Shown: positions 8,948 to 17,727, numbered from the stretch's first letter. The stretch is DNA of 64,000 nt from Brevibacterium sp. 239c (GCF_900169365.1 NZ_FXZH01000002.1:62001-126000); one strand, 5' to 3'. Translations and numbers: made by a program. Notes: a model not told the origin generated them from the letters alone.

Positions 8948-9655
8948 ATGGACACACCTGAGGAGGGCTCGGCACGGGAGACCGGCCGGGCCCTTTCTGT
9001 GTCTCCACCGCTGGTGACGAGCACGATCATGATCCTTACGGGCGTGGTCTTCCTCGCCCAACTGCTGCCCAGCCTGGATCTCGTCCATCGACTGAGCTTC
9101 GTGCCCGCGCTCGTTCTTGACCAGCCATGGCGGATCCTGACCGTGGCTCTGGTGCACGAACAACCCTCGCCGTACCACCTTCTGGCCAATATGATCGGCC
9201 TGTTCTTCTTCGGTTCTTTCGTCGAGCGAGCCCTGGGCCGGTGGCGATTCCTCGTCATCTACCTGCTGGGGACGATCGGCGGATCCGTCATGGTCCTCGT
9301 TCTGGCCAAGCCGTTCTCCGTGGATTGGGTGACAAACAATATCGGTGCCTCCGGCGCTGTCTTCGCTATCGTCGGCGTGCTGTTGGTGCCGACACGCAGG
9401 CTCGACCGCAACATCACAGGGGTCGTGCTGTTCGTGGCTCTCAATTTCGGATACGGACTCCTCGTGGCAGGAGTGTCCTGGCAGGCCCACCTCGGCGGGC
9501 TCCTCGCGGGTTTCGTGCTTGGCTGTGGCGCTCTGCTGGTGCCTAAGAAGCGGTCGACGCTGGTCTTTGGACTGACGGCTCTCGGACTGCTGCTGGCAAT
9601 GGCTGCAGCTGGCACCTGGCGGATCAACGAGGCCTGGCGAATCCTCCCCGTGTGA
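8948..9655 (+). CDS. Rhomboid family intramembrane serine protease
   Basis: A six-helix membrane protease that cuts transmembrane segments. The catalytic pair is visible: GASG with the nucleophile Ser about residue 135 in helix 4, and His about residue 181 in WQAHLGG of helix 6. The H-LLAN motif of helix 2 is also present. The 235-residue length is typical. ATG at 8948 is preferred because TACCAT stands six bases before it, as in other leaderless genes here; GTG at 8945 is the alternative. It sits between ppiA and crgA, the usual place in actinobacterial genomes. Substrates are unknown. Confidence 0.92.
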   Translation: MDTPEEGSARETGRALSVSPPLVTSTIMILTGVVFLAQLLPSLDLVHRLSFVPALVLDQPWRILTVALVHEQPSPYHLLANMIGLFFFGSFVERALGRWRFLVIYLLGTIGGSVMVLVLAKPFSVDWVTNNIGASGAVFAIVGVLLVPTRRLDRNITGVVLFVALNFGYGLLVAGVSWQAHLGGLLAGFVLGCGALLVPKKRSTLVFGLTALGLLLAMAAAGTWRINEAWRILPV

Positions 9656-9763
9656 AGGGTGCCGTGAAGGGTGCCGGGTCCCTGTGTCGGGAGGGTGCCG
9701 GGTGGCTCTCAGGCTTATAACAGACTTCGGTGGAAAATTGGCGTCTCCATGGACTGAAATTAG
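9656..9763. other. Intergenic stretch, no gene seen
   Basis: The start holds short direct repeats of GTGCCG/GAAGGG type just after the rhomboid stop, then the sequence becomes AT-richer towards the DnaA-box-like cluster. No open frame with coding character is visible. Confidence 0.4.
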
Positions 9764-9889
9764 TTGTCCACACCCTTTATCCACATGGTGGATAACTTAC
9801 ATGTGTGTATTTCAGCAGGTCACAGGCCCAAAATAAGTTATGCACAAGCGACGCTCCCGGCTTGGGTATAACTTCGACCTTGTGGACAA
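9764..9889. promoter_or_regulatory. Cluster of five DnaA-box-like 9-mers
   Basis: Compared with the consensus TTATCCACA: TTGTCCACA at 9764-9772, a perfect TTATCCACA at 9777-9785, its reverse TTATCCACC at 9787-9795, TTATGCACA at 9838-9846, and reverse TTGTCCACA at 9881-9889. The second and third form a head-to-head near-palindrome (9777-9795). The surroundings are locally AT-rich and non-coding. This looks like a DnaA-binding region, but dnaA and dnaN are not in the window, so it is not called oriC. It could be an accessory binding cluster or the origin itself. Confidence 0.6.
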
Positions 9890-9985
9890 GCGTGCTGGCA
9901 AGGCAGTTGAAGGGTCAATATCGGGTCACCGACCCACTCGCAGGTGAGCCTGGCGTGGACCTGAGCTGCTTCGCTCCCGCCTTCG

Positions 9986-10046
9986 AAAAACGGGGGTCGC
10001 GTCGACTGCCGGGTTTGTGCCCCCGTGCGTCGACGCAACCCCCGTT
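9986..10046 (-). terminator. Rho-independent terminator of crgA
   Basis: Arms 9989-10006 and 10029-10046 pair over 18 bp with one mismatch. On the minus strand the stem is followed by a run of five T's, directly after the crgA stop at 10065. Confidence 0.8.
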
Positions 10047-10064
10047 AATCGGGAGAAACGTGAA

Positions 10065-10934
10065 CTAGCGCCAGCGCGTGGACATGATCAGTCCCGCCAC
10101 GAAGAAGGCGAAGCCGATGAGGATGTTCCAGTTGCCCCATGCCTCGACCGGGAAGGCACCCTGCGAGACATAGAAGATCACAAGCCAGATCAGGCCGATG
10201 ACCAGGAGGCCGATGAGCACCGGCAGGAACCAGCTCGGGTTCGGCTTGATCGTCTGCTGACCGGACTGCGAAGTGTACGAGGCGGTCTTGCGCCCCTGGG
10301 GCCGCTTGGCCGGATTGCCAGAACGTGAGGTGCGTTTGGCTGAGGAGCCCTTCGCAGCAGAACCCTTGGCCGTTGCAGCCTTTGCCTTATCGCTCTTCTT
10401 CGCAGACTTGCTGTCCTTGTCGGACTTGTCTGTCTTATCGAGCTTCTCGGCCTTCTTGGTTCTCTTGGCCTCAGCGGTCGAGTCATCAGCTGTCTCGGCC
10501 TTGTCAGCCTTGTCGGCCTTGTCAGCCTTGTCGGCCTTGTCAGCGTTCTCGGCGTCGCCAGTCTTCTTGGCCGCGGAATCCTTCGACGTGGACTTCTTGC
10601 TCGTTGCGGCACCAGCGGCTGTGGGTTTCTTGGCCACCTTGTCGTCTGCGGCCGTGTCGTCGCCTGCAACATCACTGTCGCCAGCAGCATCAGCATCGAC
10701 GTCGCTGACAGTGTCGGGTTCGTCGGCAACCACATCGGATGAGTCGGAGGAGTCATCCAAGTCGAGGATGTCGCCGTCGAGGCGCTCGTCCTTCAGATCT
10801 CCTGTCGACTCAGCCTGCAGATCCTCGACTGCCTCCACATCGTCATTCGGCGCTGCCGTGGTTTCGACATCGGCTTTCGACGAATTGCGAGAAGTGCGCT
10901 GGGGGCGCTGGGTCCGTCCGTTGGACTTGGCCAC
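10065..10934 (-). CDS. crgA: CrgA-type cell division protein with long disordered N-terminus
   Basis: The last 60 residues are a clear CrgA domain: NPSWF, helix 235-257, the short loop GAFPVEAWGNWN, and helix 268-285 ending in STRWR. CrgA is an inner-membrane divisome protein that interacts with FtsZ, FtsQ, FtsI and PbpA in Actinobacteria. Ordinary CrgA has roughly 85-95 residues; this product has 289 because of a disordered front half, acidic at 30-100 and Lys/Ala-rich at 100-215, including DKA repeats at 131-146. Start: GTG at 10934 with GGAG seven bases upstream. A terminator follows. The neighbourhood with trpG, pknA/B, pbpA and rodA supports the identification. Confidence 0.88.
   Translation of the reverse strand: MAKSNGRTQRPQRTSRNSSKADVETTAAPNDDVEAVEDLQAESTGDLKDERLDGDILDLDDSSDSSDVVADEPDTVSDVDADAAGDSDVAGDDTAADDKVAKKPTAAGAATSKKSTSKDSAAKKTGDAENADKADKADKADKADKAETADDSTAEAKRTKKAEKLDKTDKSDKDSKSAKKSDKAKAATAKGSAAKGSSAKRTSRSGNPAKRPQGRKTASYTSQSGQQTIKPNPSWFLPVLIGLLVIGLIWLVIFYVSQGAFPVEAWGNWNILIGFAFFVAGLIMSTRWR
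10500..10544 (-). repeat. Five tandem 9-bp repeats in crgA
   Basis: Alternating CTTGTCAGC and CTTGTCGGC units give an 18-bp higher-order repeat that encodes the DKA tract of CrgA. It is in frame and could vary in copy number. Confidence 0.85.
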
Positions 10935-11080
10935 GAGTACTCCTTATACGGTCGACCATTGCTGAGGTCACCGATTGATGAATAGGGACAATCGGACATC
11001 AGTCTACTCGTGACATACAGCAGTTTTAAAAACTCCAACTACCCTGAGAACGACCTGTTTGTGGAGCTTCATGCGATAAA

Positions 11081-12400
11081 GTGCAATACGGTGTCCCCGC
11101 TTGCCCTTTGGGCCAGCCCCGGATTCGAAATATTAGGCACGGTGCAGCAGTGGTGAATAGTCCCCCCTCGGGTAACGAATCAGACGCGGATGCGTCTTCG
11201 CGACCCACTATTCGTCCTGCTCAGAGGCAGGACTCCTCGCACTACCCGCCCAATGACCGATATCAGCCGCAAGGTGGGTACGGCGGGCACGAAGCTTCCC
11301 CGGCCACACAGCCTATGAATGCCGCACCAGATCTTGGTGGTGCTCCGAATTCCGGCGTCGATGCTAACTTCGTCCCCGGTTCGCATCCAGGGGCCGATCA
11401 ACCGCTTCCCAGCCGGCGCGAACTTCGGCGCCGCGAAGCCGAAGCTGCTGCAGCCAACGGCGCTCCGACCGCCGTGTACTCCGATGCCCCACCCGCGTAC
11501 CCCGATTCCACTCGGGCCCAACCGGCGGTCAACAGCGGACCAGCGGGCAACGGGGGAACAGACCCCCGCCTCGGCGTCACGATGGGTGCTGCGGCTGCCG
11601 GAGGAGCCGGGACTCGTGCCGGAGACCGTCGCACCAATCGTCGGAGGCAGAAGCCAGAGCGCGAGCCACTCGGCCCCGTCCGCGGCACCATCCGCACCTT
11701 CGGCGAACTCTGCATCACGGCCGGAATGGTTCTCATCCTGTTCGTGGTCTGGCAGCTGTGGTGGACCGATATCGAAGCCAACCGCGACAACGAAGTGCTG
11801 GCAGACAAACTCACCGAAGACTGGTCCAACCAGGACCCCAACAAGCTTCCGGACGACCCCGACGAACCTGTCGTGGCTGACCCAGTGGAGAAGAATCACG
11901 CATTCGGCATCTTCTACATTCCACGGTTCGGCGACGACTACTACCGCACGGTCGCCGAGGGCGTCGATCTTGAACCCGTCCTCAACCGGATGGGCGTGGG
12001 CCGGTACCCGAACTCCGCGATGCCCGGCGAAGTCGGAAACTTCTCGATCGCCGGCCACCGCGTCACCTACGGCAAACCACTCAACCAGATTGCGAAGCTG
12101 CGTCCAGGCGATGAGATCATCGTCCAGACCAAGGACGGCTTCTACACGTACACGTTCCGGAACTTCGACATCATCCTCCCCGATGCCGTCGAGGTGCTTG
12201 CCCCGGTCCCCAGCGAACCCAAATTCAAGGGCAAGGACCGGATCCTCACAATGACGGCCTGCAACCCGATGTTCTCGGCCAGGGAGCGCTACGTCGCCTA
12301 CGCCGAGCTCACCGACTGGACCCCTGCCGGAGACGGCGCACCAGAGAACATCAAGGATTCCAAGGCCTACGACAAGGTCAGCAAGAATGGTGGTGCCTGA
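11081..12400 (+). CDS. Class E sortase
   Basis: A membrane-bound transpeptidase that attaches LPXTG/LAXTG-type surface proteins to peptidoglycan. Catalytic residues in this frame: His 326 in IAGHRVTYG, Cys 394 in TMTACNP, and Arg near 402 in SARERYV. The membrane helix is at about 211-231. The roughly 200 residues before it are Pro/Gly/Ala-rich, disordered and probably cytoplasmic. The start is uncertain: GTG at 11081 gives 439 residues, while GTG at 11150 or 11153 would begin with VNSPPSG; none has a good ribosome site. It lies between crgA and trpG, where class E sortases are usual. No sortase substrate is visible in the window. Confidence 0.88.
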   Translation: MQYGVPACPLGQPRIRNIRHGAAVVNSPPSGNESDADASSRPTIRPAQRQDSSHYPPNDRYQPQGGYGGHEASPATQPMNAAPDLGGAPNSGVDANFVPGSHPGADQPLPSRRELRRREAEAAAANGAPTAVYSDAPPAYPDSTRAQPAVNSGPAGNGGTDPRLGVTMGAAAAGGAGTRAGDRRTNRRRQKPEREPLGPVRGTIRTFGELCITAGMVLILFVVWQLWWTDIEANRDNEVLADKLTEDWSNQDPNKLPDDPDEPVVADPVEKNHAFGIFYIPRFGDDYYRTVAEGVDLEPVLNRMGVGRYPNSAMPGEVGNFSIAGHRVTYGKPLNQIAKLRPGDEIIVQTKDGFYTYTFRNFDIILPDAVEVLAPVPSEPKFKGKDRILTMTACNPMFSARERYVAYAELTDWTPAGDGAPENIKDSKAYDKVSKNGGA

Positions 12401-12402
12401 GT

Positions 12403-12576
12403 ATGTACGGTCTGATCTGGCGACTGCTTCCGGGCAACTGGTTCGTCAAACTCATCTTCGCCCTCATCCTCATTGCGGCCGTGGTGCTGCTGCTCATGCA
12501 GTACGTCTTCCCGGTCGTCGCACCTTATATGCCCTTCAACAACGCAACAGTGACCGATGGAAGCGGTGGCCAGTGA
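12403..12576 (+). CDS. Small membrane protein (57 residues) between sortase and trpG
   Basis: ATG at 12403 opens a 58-codon frame two bases after the sortase stop. It encodes MYGLIWRLLPGNW, then one strong membrane helix (about 14-37), then a short Asn/Gly-rich extracytoplasmic tail. Its TGA overlaps the trpG GTG start (GTGA), giving a coupled sortase-small protein-trpG arrangement. Small one-helix proteins at this position are common in Actinobacteria, but no function is established that I can name. It lies in a different frame from both neighbours, and the codon use looks genuine. Confidence 0.8.
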   Translation: MYGLIWRLLPGNWFVKLIFALILIAAVVLLLMQYVFPVVAPYMPFNNATVTDGSGGQ

Positions 12577-13247
12577 CGAAGATCCTCGTCGTCGACAACT
12601 ATGACAGCTTCGTCTACACGCTTGTGTCTTACGTTCGTGAGCTCGGGGCGCAGACGCACGTCATCCGCAATGACGATATGCCCGCCGAGGCTGTCGTGGC
12701 CTTGGCCGCCGACTACGACGGAGTCCTCCTGTCCCCAGGTCCGGGTGTGCCGGCCGAATCGGGAGTGTGCCCGAACCTCATCGCCTGGGCTGAGAAGTCC
12801 GGGACCCCGGTGTTCGGAGTCTGCCTGGGCCACCAGGCGTTGGGAGAGGTCTTCGGCGCCACTGTGACTCACTCGCCGGTGCTCATGCACGGCAAGACCT
12901 CCGTCATCACCCACGACAGTCAGGGCATCTTCTTCGGCTGCAAGAACCCCCTCACCGTGACCAGATATCACTCCCTGGCGATCGTGGACGAGACCATCGA
13001 CCTCGAGAAGTTCATGGTCACCGCCCGCACCGAGGATGGCGTCGTCATGGCCATCGAACACCGTGAGCAGCCGCTGTTCGGCGTCCAGTTCCATCCGGAG
13101 TCGGTGCTCACCGAATGTGGCTACCTGATGCTGGGCAACTGGCTCGAGGTCTGCGGAATCGAAGGCGCCGCGGCGAAGGCCGCCGCAATGTCTCCGATGG
13201 CCTCGGCGATCGCAGCGAAGTCCGTCCCGGCCGGAAACCCCGCCTAA
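12573..13247 (+). CDS. trpG: Glutamine amidotransferase component of anthranilate/aminodeoxychorismate synthase
   Basis: Releases ammonia from glutamine for PabB or TrpE, for folate or tryptophan synthesis. At 224 residues it is the normal size of the class I amidotransferase subunit. Catalytic triad: Cys 84 in FGVCLGHQ, His 174 and Glu 176 in VQFHPESV. The start VTKILVVDNYDSF is typical and the GTG overlaps the upstream small gene by 4 bp. A short Ala-rich tail follows the conserved domain. Whether it serves folate (pabA), tryptophan (trpG) or both is not decided by sequence; no trpE or pabB is adjacent. The origin-proximal location matches the trpG/pabA gene of other Actinobacteria. Confidence 0.94.
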   Translation: MTKILVVDNYDSFVYTLVSYVRELGAQTHVIRNDDMPAEAVVALAADYDGVLLSPGPGVPAESGVCPNLIAWAEKSGTPVFGVCLGHQALGEVFGATVTHSPVLMHGKTSVITHDSQGIFFGCKNPLTVTRYHSLAIVDETIDLEKFMVTARTEDGVVMAIEHREQPLFGVQFHPESVLTECGYLMLGNWLEVCGIEGAAAKAAAMSPMASAIAAKSVPAGNPA

Positions 13248-13387
13248 GTCTCAGCGGCTAGCCTAGGCCGCAGCGACGGCTCGGCTGGGCTCAGGCTCTT
13301 CCGGTGACCCTGCCCGACATATTAGGATCGTGACACACCAAGCGATCCAGAACTGTTGGCGGATACACGGAACCGAGAGGACCACTG

Positions 13388-13900
13388 ATGTCAGAGTCGA
13401 GTTTCAACCGGAGCGAACCATTCTCCGAACTCACCGTGTTCGAAGCGACGCAGATCCCCACCGCGGTGGTGGAGGCGAGAAATGTCGCTTTGGAGGACCT
13501 ACCCTCACTCTTCGACGCCACATTCTCTCGGCTGATCCCGGCCCTGGCCGAGGCTGAACAGGAGATCGCCGGCCCCGCGTTTGCGCTGTACACGCGCCAG
13601 CCCAGCGACACCGTCGATCTGGAGATCGGGCTTCCGCTGACTTCGGGGCTGACTCGCGCCCTGCCACTGGGCGAGGAGCTCATCGCGATCCCATCCCAGC
13701 TGCCTGGCGGATCAGTCGCAGCTTTGACCCACATCGGTGGATATGACGGATTGGGTGAGGCCTGGGCGGGGTTGATGAAGGAGGCCGTCGATGCCGGGCA
13801 CCACCCGGATCTGCCGTTCTTTGAGGTCTACGTGACCGAACCGAGGCCTGACATGGACCCGAAGGACCTGCGCACCGACCTCTACCTCGCCCTGTCTTAA
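13388..13900 (+). CDS. GyrI-like effector-binding domain protein
   Basis: The 170-residue protein is a stand-alone GyrI/SOUL-like small-molecule-binding domain of the type found behind MerR and AraC DNA-binding domains. The pattern VEARNVALEDLPSLF, then GG(S)VAALTHIGGYDGL, then FEVYVTEP near the end is typical. No DNA-binding domain is attached. AGAGG eight bases before the ATG supports the start. It is convergent with pknB, with only 9 bp between stops. The ligand is unknown. Confidence 0.82.
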   Translation: MSESSFNRSEPFSELTVFEATQIPTAVVEARNVALEDLPSLFDATFSRLIPALAEAEQEIAGPAFALYTRQPSDTVDLEIGLPLTSGLTRALPLGEELIAIPSQLPGGSVAALTHIGGYDGLGEAWAGLMKEAVDAGHHPDLPFFEVYVTEPRPDMDPKDLRTDLYLALS

Positions 13901-13909
13901 GGGCTCGAC

Positions 13910-15820
13910 TCAATTGGCGTCTGAGAAGCCGTCGAACCAGCCGCCACCGTCGCCAGGACCCATGGAGTTGTCGTCGTCCTTGCCGTTGTCCTTCTCATCA
14001 TCGCCATTGTCATCGCCGCTGTCGTCGCTGCCACCATCGTCACTCGGTGCGGTGGGAATACCGCCTGGGACCGAGGGGATGCCCGGAGACGACGGCTCCT
14101 CAGGCGGCTTCTTGGCCACCTTCACCGTGATCTCTGAACCCTGCTTGACCTCGCTGCCGCCAGCCGATGACTGTTCGAAGACCTTCTTCTCTTCCTCATC
14201 GGCGGTCTCGACCTCTTCGGTCTTGCACCCCAGTTGGTAGTCGTCGCCCTTGAGGATCTTGCAGGCTTCCTTCGCGGACTTGCCCGTAACATCGGGGACC
14301 TCGACCATTCCCGAGGACACGACGAGGTCGACGTTCGAGTCCACATCCACCTTGGAGCCGTTGCCGGGCTTGGTCTCGATGACCACACCCTTCTCCACGT
14401 CCGGAGAGTTCTCGGAGATGTGCGTGCCTGCCTGGAGCTTGGCGTCATTGAGGACCTTGCGGGCATCCTCCTCGGACTTGCCGGAGACATCGGGGACCTT
14501 GACGCTCTTCGGGCCGGAGGAGATGATGAGCTTCACGACGCTGTCCTCCTCGACTCGCTGACCGCCGGCAGGGTCGGTCTTGATGGCTTTGCCCTCGTCG
14601 ACGTCTTCGCTGTACGACTCATCCCTGTCGACTCTCAGGCCCTGTTGGATGAGGGCGGACTCAGCCTCATCAGCGTCCAGGTTGGCCACGTCTGTGACCT
14701 CGATCTGGACGGGCGGCTCGGGTTTGTTGATCTCGTAGACCCACAGAGCCACGGCAGCCAGGGCGAGCAGCACGAAGATGCTGCCGATCCAGATCCAAGC
14801 GCGCGAGCGCTTCGGCGGCGGTGGTTCGTCCTGCTTGGCCATGATCGTCGACACGGCACCAGTCTCAGGGCCCACCTCGGAGTCCTGAGCGTACTGTGGG
14901 GGACCCATCATGGCCCCGGCCATCGGGAACGCCTGGGTGCGATCCAGGTCATCGTCAAAGCTCAGAGGGCGACCGTCACGTGCCGCGAGGACATCCTCGC
15001 GGAAGATGTAGGCGTCCTGGTAGCGCTCGTCGCGATCTTTCAGCAGCGAATGCATGAGAAGGCGATCGACTTCAGGGGGAACATTCGGATTGTAGAAGCT
15101 CGGCGGCTTCGGCGTCTCGCCCACGTGCTGGTAGGCGACCGCAAGCTGTGAATCGCCGACGAACGGGGGCCGGCCGACGAGGAGTTCATAGAGCAGGCAG
15201 GCCGTCGAATACAGGTCGGAACGGGCGTCGACGACCTCACCACGGGCCTGCTCTGGGGACAGGTACTGGGCGGTGCCCACGACCGACTGGGTCTGGGTCA
15301 GACCGCTGTTGTCCTTCAGCGCGCGGGCGATGCCGAAGTCCATGACCTTGATGTCACCCTCGGGGGTGAGCATGACGTTGGCGGGCTTGATGTCGCGGTG
15401 GACGATCCCGTTGCGGTGGGAGTACTCGAGTGGGGCGAGCACACCGGCGACGACGTTGAGCGCCTCGTCGATGGTCAGGGTGCCGTGTTCGTTGAGGACC
15501 TCGCGCAGGGTTTGGCCCTCGACGTACTCCATGACGATGAAGGGCACAGAGACGGAGGAGCCGCCGGTCTCAACGAACTCCTCTTCGCCCGAGTCGTAGA
15601 CTGCGACGATGCCCGGATGGTTCAGACCCGCCGCGGACTGAGCCTCACGCTTGAGGCGCGTGTGGAACGAGGGATCGCGAGCGAGATCGGACCGCAGAAG
15701 TTTGATCGCGACGCGCCGGCCAAGCCTGTTGTCGACGCCCTCGTGCACTTCTGCCATGCCCCCACGGCCGAGGAGCGCACGAACTTCGTACCGCCCCGAC
15801 AGCACCTTGGGTTCATTCAT
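13910..15820 (-). CDS. pknB: Serine/threonine protein kinase with PASTA domains
   Basis: A membrane sensor kinase of 636 residues. The cytoplasmic kinase domain starts at once (GRGGMAEV P-loop near 18-25; HRDIKPAN with catalytic Asp 143; DFG). A juxtamembrane region leads to one helix at about 341-363. Three PASTA repeats follow outside (roughly 370-436, 437-503 and 504-575, with VPDVSGKS and VPDVTGKS starts), which bind muropeptide-like ligands in known homologues. The end is an acidic Asp/Gly tail of about 50 residues. It is the last gene of the fhaA-to-pknB operon, 83 bp behind pknA. Confidence 0.96.
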   Translation of the reverse strand: MNEPKVLSGRYEVRALLGRGGMAEVHEGVDNRLGRRVAIKLLRSDLARDPSFHTRLKREAQSAAGLNHPGIVAVYDSGEEEFVETGGSSVSVPFIVMEYVEGQTLREVLNEHGTLTIDEALNVVAGVLAPLEYSHRNGIVHRDIKPANVMLTPEGDIKVMDFGIARALKDNSGLTQTQSVVGTAQYLSPEQARGEVVDARSDLYSTACLLYELLVGRPPFVGDSQLAVAYQHVGETPKPPSFYNPNVPPEVDRLLMHSLLKDRDERYQDAYIFREDVLAARDGRPLSFDDDLDRTQAFPMAGAMMGPPQYAQDSEVGPETGAVSTIMAKQDEPPPPKRSRAWIWIGSIFVLLALAAVALWVYEINKPEPPVQIEVTDVANLDADEAESALIQQGLRVDRDESYSEDVDEGKAIKTDPAGGQRVEEDSVVKLIISSGPKSVKVPDVSGKSEEDARKVLNDAKLQAGTHISENSPDVEKGVVIETKPGNGSKVDVDSNVDLVVSSGMVEVPDVTGKSAKEACKILKGDDYQLGCKTEEVETADEEEKKVFEQSSAGGSEVKQGSEITVKVAKKPPEEPSSPGIPSVPGGIPTAPSDDGGSDDSGDDNGDDEKDNGKDDDNSMGPGDGGGWFDGFSDAN

Positions 15821-15903
15821 TCTGGTCCTCCGCTTGGTTCACCCACGTCGTGGGAAAGTACTTCGCATGTCAAGTAGATTACTCGTCTTCTCGGCGCATC
15901 GTT

Positions 15904-17727
15904 TCAGCCAAAGATCGACTCGTCCAAGTTCGCGCCGGCACTCGAATTCTCTTTGTCGCCACCGCCGGACTGGTCCCCGCCGCCGTCGGTCGAACTCGAC
16001 GAACCGGTGTCCGAGCCGTTGCTGCCCGAGTTCGAACTGCTGCCGTCGCCACCGTTGTCGCCCCCATTGGAACCGTTGTCCGAACCGGAATTTGAGTCCG
16101 AGCCCTCGTTCGAGCTCGCCGAGTCATTCGAGGCGCCGCTGTTGGAATCGCTGCTCGAGCCGTTGTCATTCGAGGAGGCGTTGTCGTTTGAGCTGCTCTT
16201 CTCATTGTCGCTGTCGGAGCTGGAACCGTTGTCGGAACTCGAACCGTTGTCACCACTGGTCTTCGACGGGCTGGGTTCGTTCGTCGGCTCCGGTTCCTGC
16301 GTCTTTTCGGGCGGGCCCGATGAGATGTAGAGCGTAACGGTGTCGCCCTCTTCGAAGGTGTAACCGTTCTCGCCCTCGCCCACATCGGCAACGGTGCCCG
16401 CAGCGCGGGAGGACTCGATGGTCTGGGTATCGGCTTCCAGACCCTGCTGTTCGAGGTTCTGAGTCGCCGAGGATTCGGAGAGTCCGATGTAATCGCTCTT
16501 GTCGATCTCGATTGTCTTCGCAGCCTCGGAGGTCGTGGGTGCGCTGGTGCTCGGATCCGGCTCGGGTTCTGCATTGCCCCCGCCGAGGAAGAACCACAGC
16601 AGAGAACCGACGGCGATGAGTGCGATGATCGCGAGGATCCAGATGAGCGCGCGGCCCTTCTTCGACTGCTTCTCGTCGAGTTCCTTCTCCTCTGCGTTCT
16701 CCGCATCGAGCTCGCTGCCATTCGCCGCCTCGGCGCCGGCACCCGCGGCAGCGGCACCCGGGTAGACACGAGTCTCGTCGTTGGATGCCGTGACCGGCAT
16801 CGCCTTCGTCGTCGGCACGGGTTCGGGGTTGTTGAAGACCTGGGTCAATGCCTCGGAGGCGGCGCTGCCCAGACGCATCTGCGGCAGAATCTCCTCTGCA
16901 CCGGCAACATCGCCTGCGGCCAGCGCATCGGCGGCTCGGGACACGGCCATGGCGTCAGAGGGCCTGCGTTCGGGCTTCTTCTCCAGCAGGCAGTCGACGA
17001 AGCGGCGCAGCGGTTCGGACACCGTGTCCGGCAGCGGTGGATGCTGCTGGTTGACCTGGGCGATGGCGATCGCGACCTGCGAGTCACCGGTGAACGGACG
17101 TTGCCCGGCAAGTGCCTCATAGGCGATGATGCCCAGGGCGTAGAGGTCTGAGCCGGGGCCCGAGCCCTTTCCTGTGGCCTGCTCTGGTGCCAGGTACTGG
17201 GCGGTGCCCATGACCTGTCCGGTCTTTGTCAGCGGAGCCTGGTCGGTGACGCGGGCGATGCCGAAGTCCGTGATCTTGACCCGGAAGTCCGGAGTCATGA
17301 GGATATTGCCGGGCTTGATGTCGCGGTGGATGACTCCGACCTTGTGCGCCGCTCCCAGCGCCTGAGCGGACTGGGAGACGATGCTCAGAGTGTCCGTCTC
17401 CGACAGCGGTGCACTGCGTTCGATGATCGCTGACAGCGCCTCACCCGGCACGTACTCCATGACCAGGTACGGTGAACCGCCCTCGTCGCCGTAGTCGAAG
17501 ACTCCGGCGATTCCGGGGTCGGAGGCGCGTCCCATGTTCTGCGCCTCGGCGCGGAACCGGGCGAGGAACGTGGTGTCGGAGAGGTATTCGTCCTTGAGGA
17601 TCTTGGCTGCGACTTCACGTCCGAGCACGGAGTCCGTGCCCTTCCAGACCTCGCCCATACCGCCCACGGCGATTCGGGATGTGAGCGTGTATCGGTTTCC
17701 CAACACGGTGCCTTCGACGGGTCTCAT
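15904..17727 (-). CDS. pknA: Serine/threonine protein kinase with extracellular Ser/Asn-rich tail
   Basis: A 607-residue kinase: domain at about 10-270 (AVGGMGEV, HRDIKPGN, DFGIAR), a linker with Ala/Glu-rich runs, and a helix at about 355-378. Then comes one PASTA-like repeat (about 406-469) beginning with KSDYIGLS and ending in TLYISSGPP. The remaining roughly 138 residues are almost only Ser, Asn, Asp and Gly. In the PknA/PknB pair this gene is upstream, as in other Actinobacteria, where PknA acts on division and cell-shape proteins. Mycobacterial PknA has no such long external tail. Its start overlaps the pbpA stop by 4 bp. Confidence 0.93.
   Translation of the reverse strand: MRPVEGTVLGNRYTLTSRIAVGGMGEVWKGTDSVLGREVAAKILKDEYLSDTTFLARFRAEAQNMGRASDPGIAGVFDYGDEGGSPYLVMEYVPGEALSAIIERSAPLSETDTLSIVSQSAQALGAAHKVGVIHRDIKPGNILMTPDFRVKITDFGIARVTDQAPLTKTGQVMGTAQYLAPEQATGKGSGPGSDLYALGIIAYEALAGQRPFTGDSQVAIAIAQVNQQHPPLPDTVSEPLRRFVDCLLEKKPERRPSDAMAVSRAADALAAGDVAGAEEILPQMRLGSAASEALTQVFNNPEPVPTTKAMPVTASNDETRVYPGAAAAGAGAEAANGSELDAENAEEKELDEKQSKKGRALIWILAIIALIAVGSLLWFFLGGGNAEPEPDPSTSAPTTSEAAKTIEIDKSDYIGLSESSATQNLEQQGLEADTQTIESSRAAGTVADVGEGENGYTFEEGDTVTLYISSGPPEKTQEPEPTNEPSPSKTSGDNGSSSDNGSSSDSDNEKSSSNDNASSNDNGSSSDSNSGASNDSASSNEGSDSNSGSDNGSNGGDNGGDGSSSNSGSNGSDTGSSSSTDGGGDQSGGGDKENSSAGANLDESIFG

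Noticed and set aside
9764-9889. Calling the DnaA-box-like cluster oriC
   Set aside because: dnaA, dnaN and skew information are outside the window, so only a binding cluster can be claimed.
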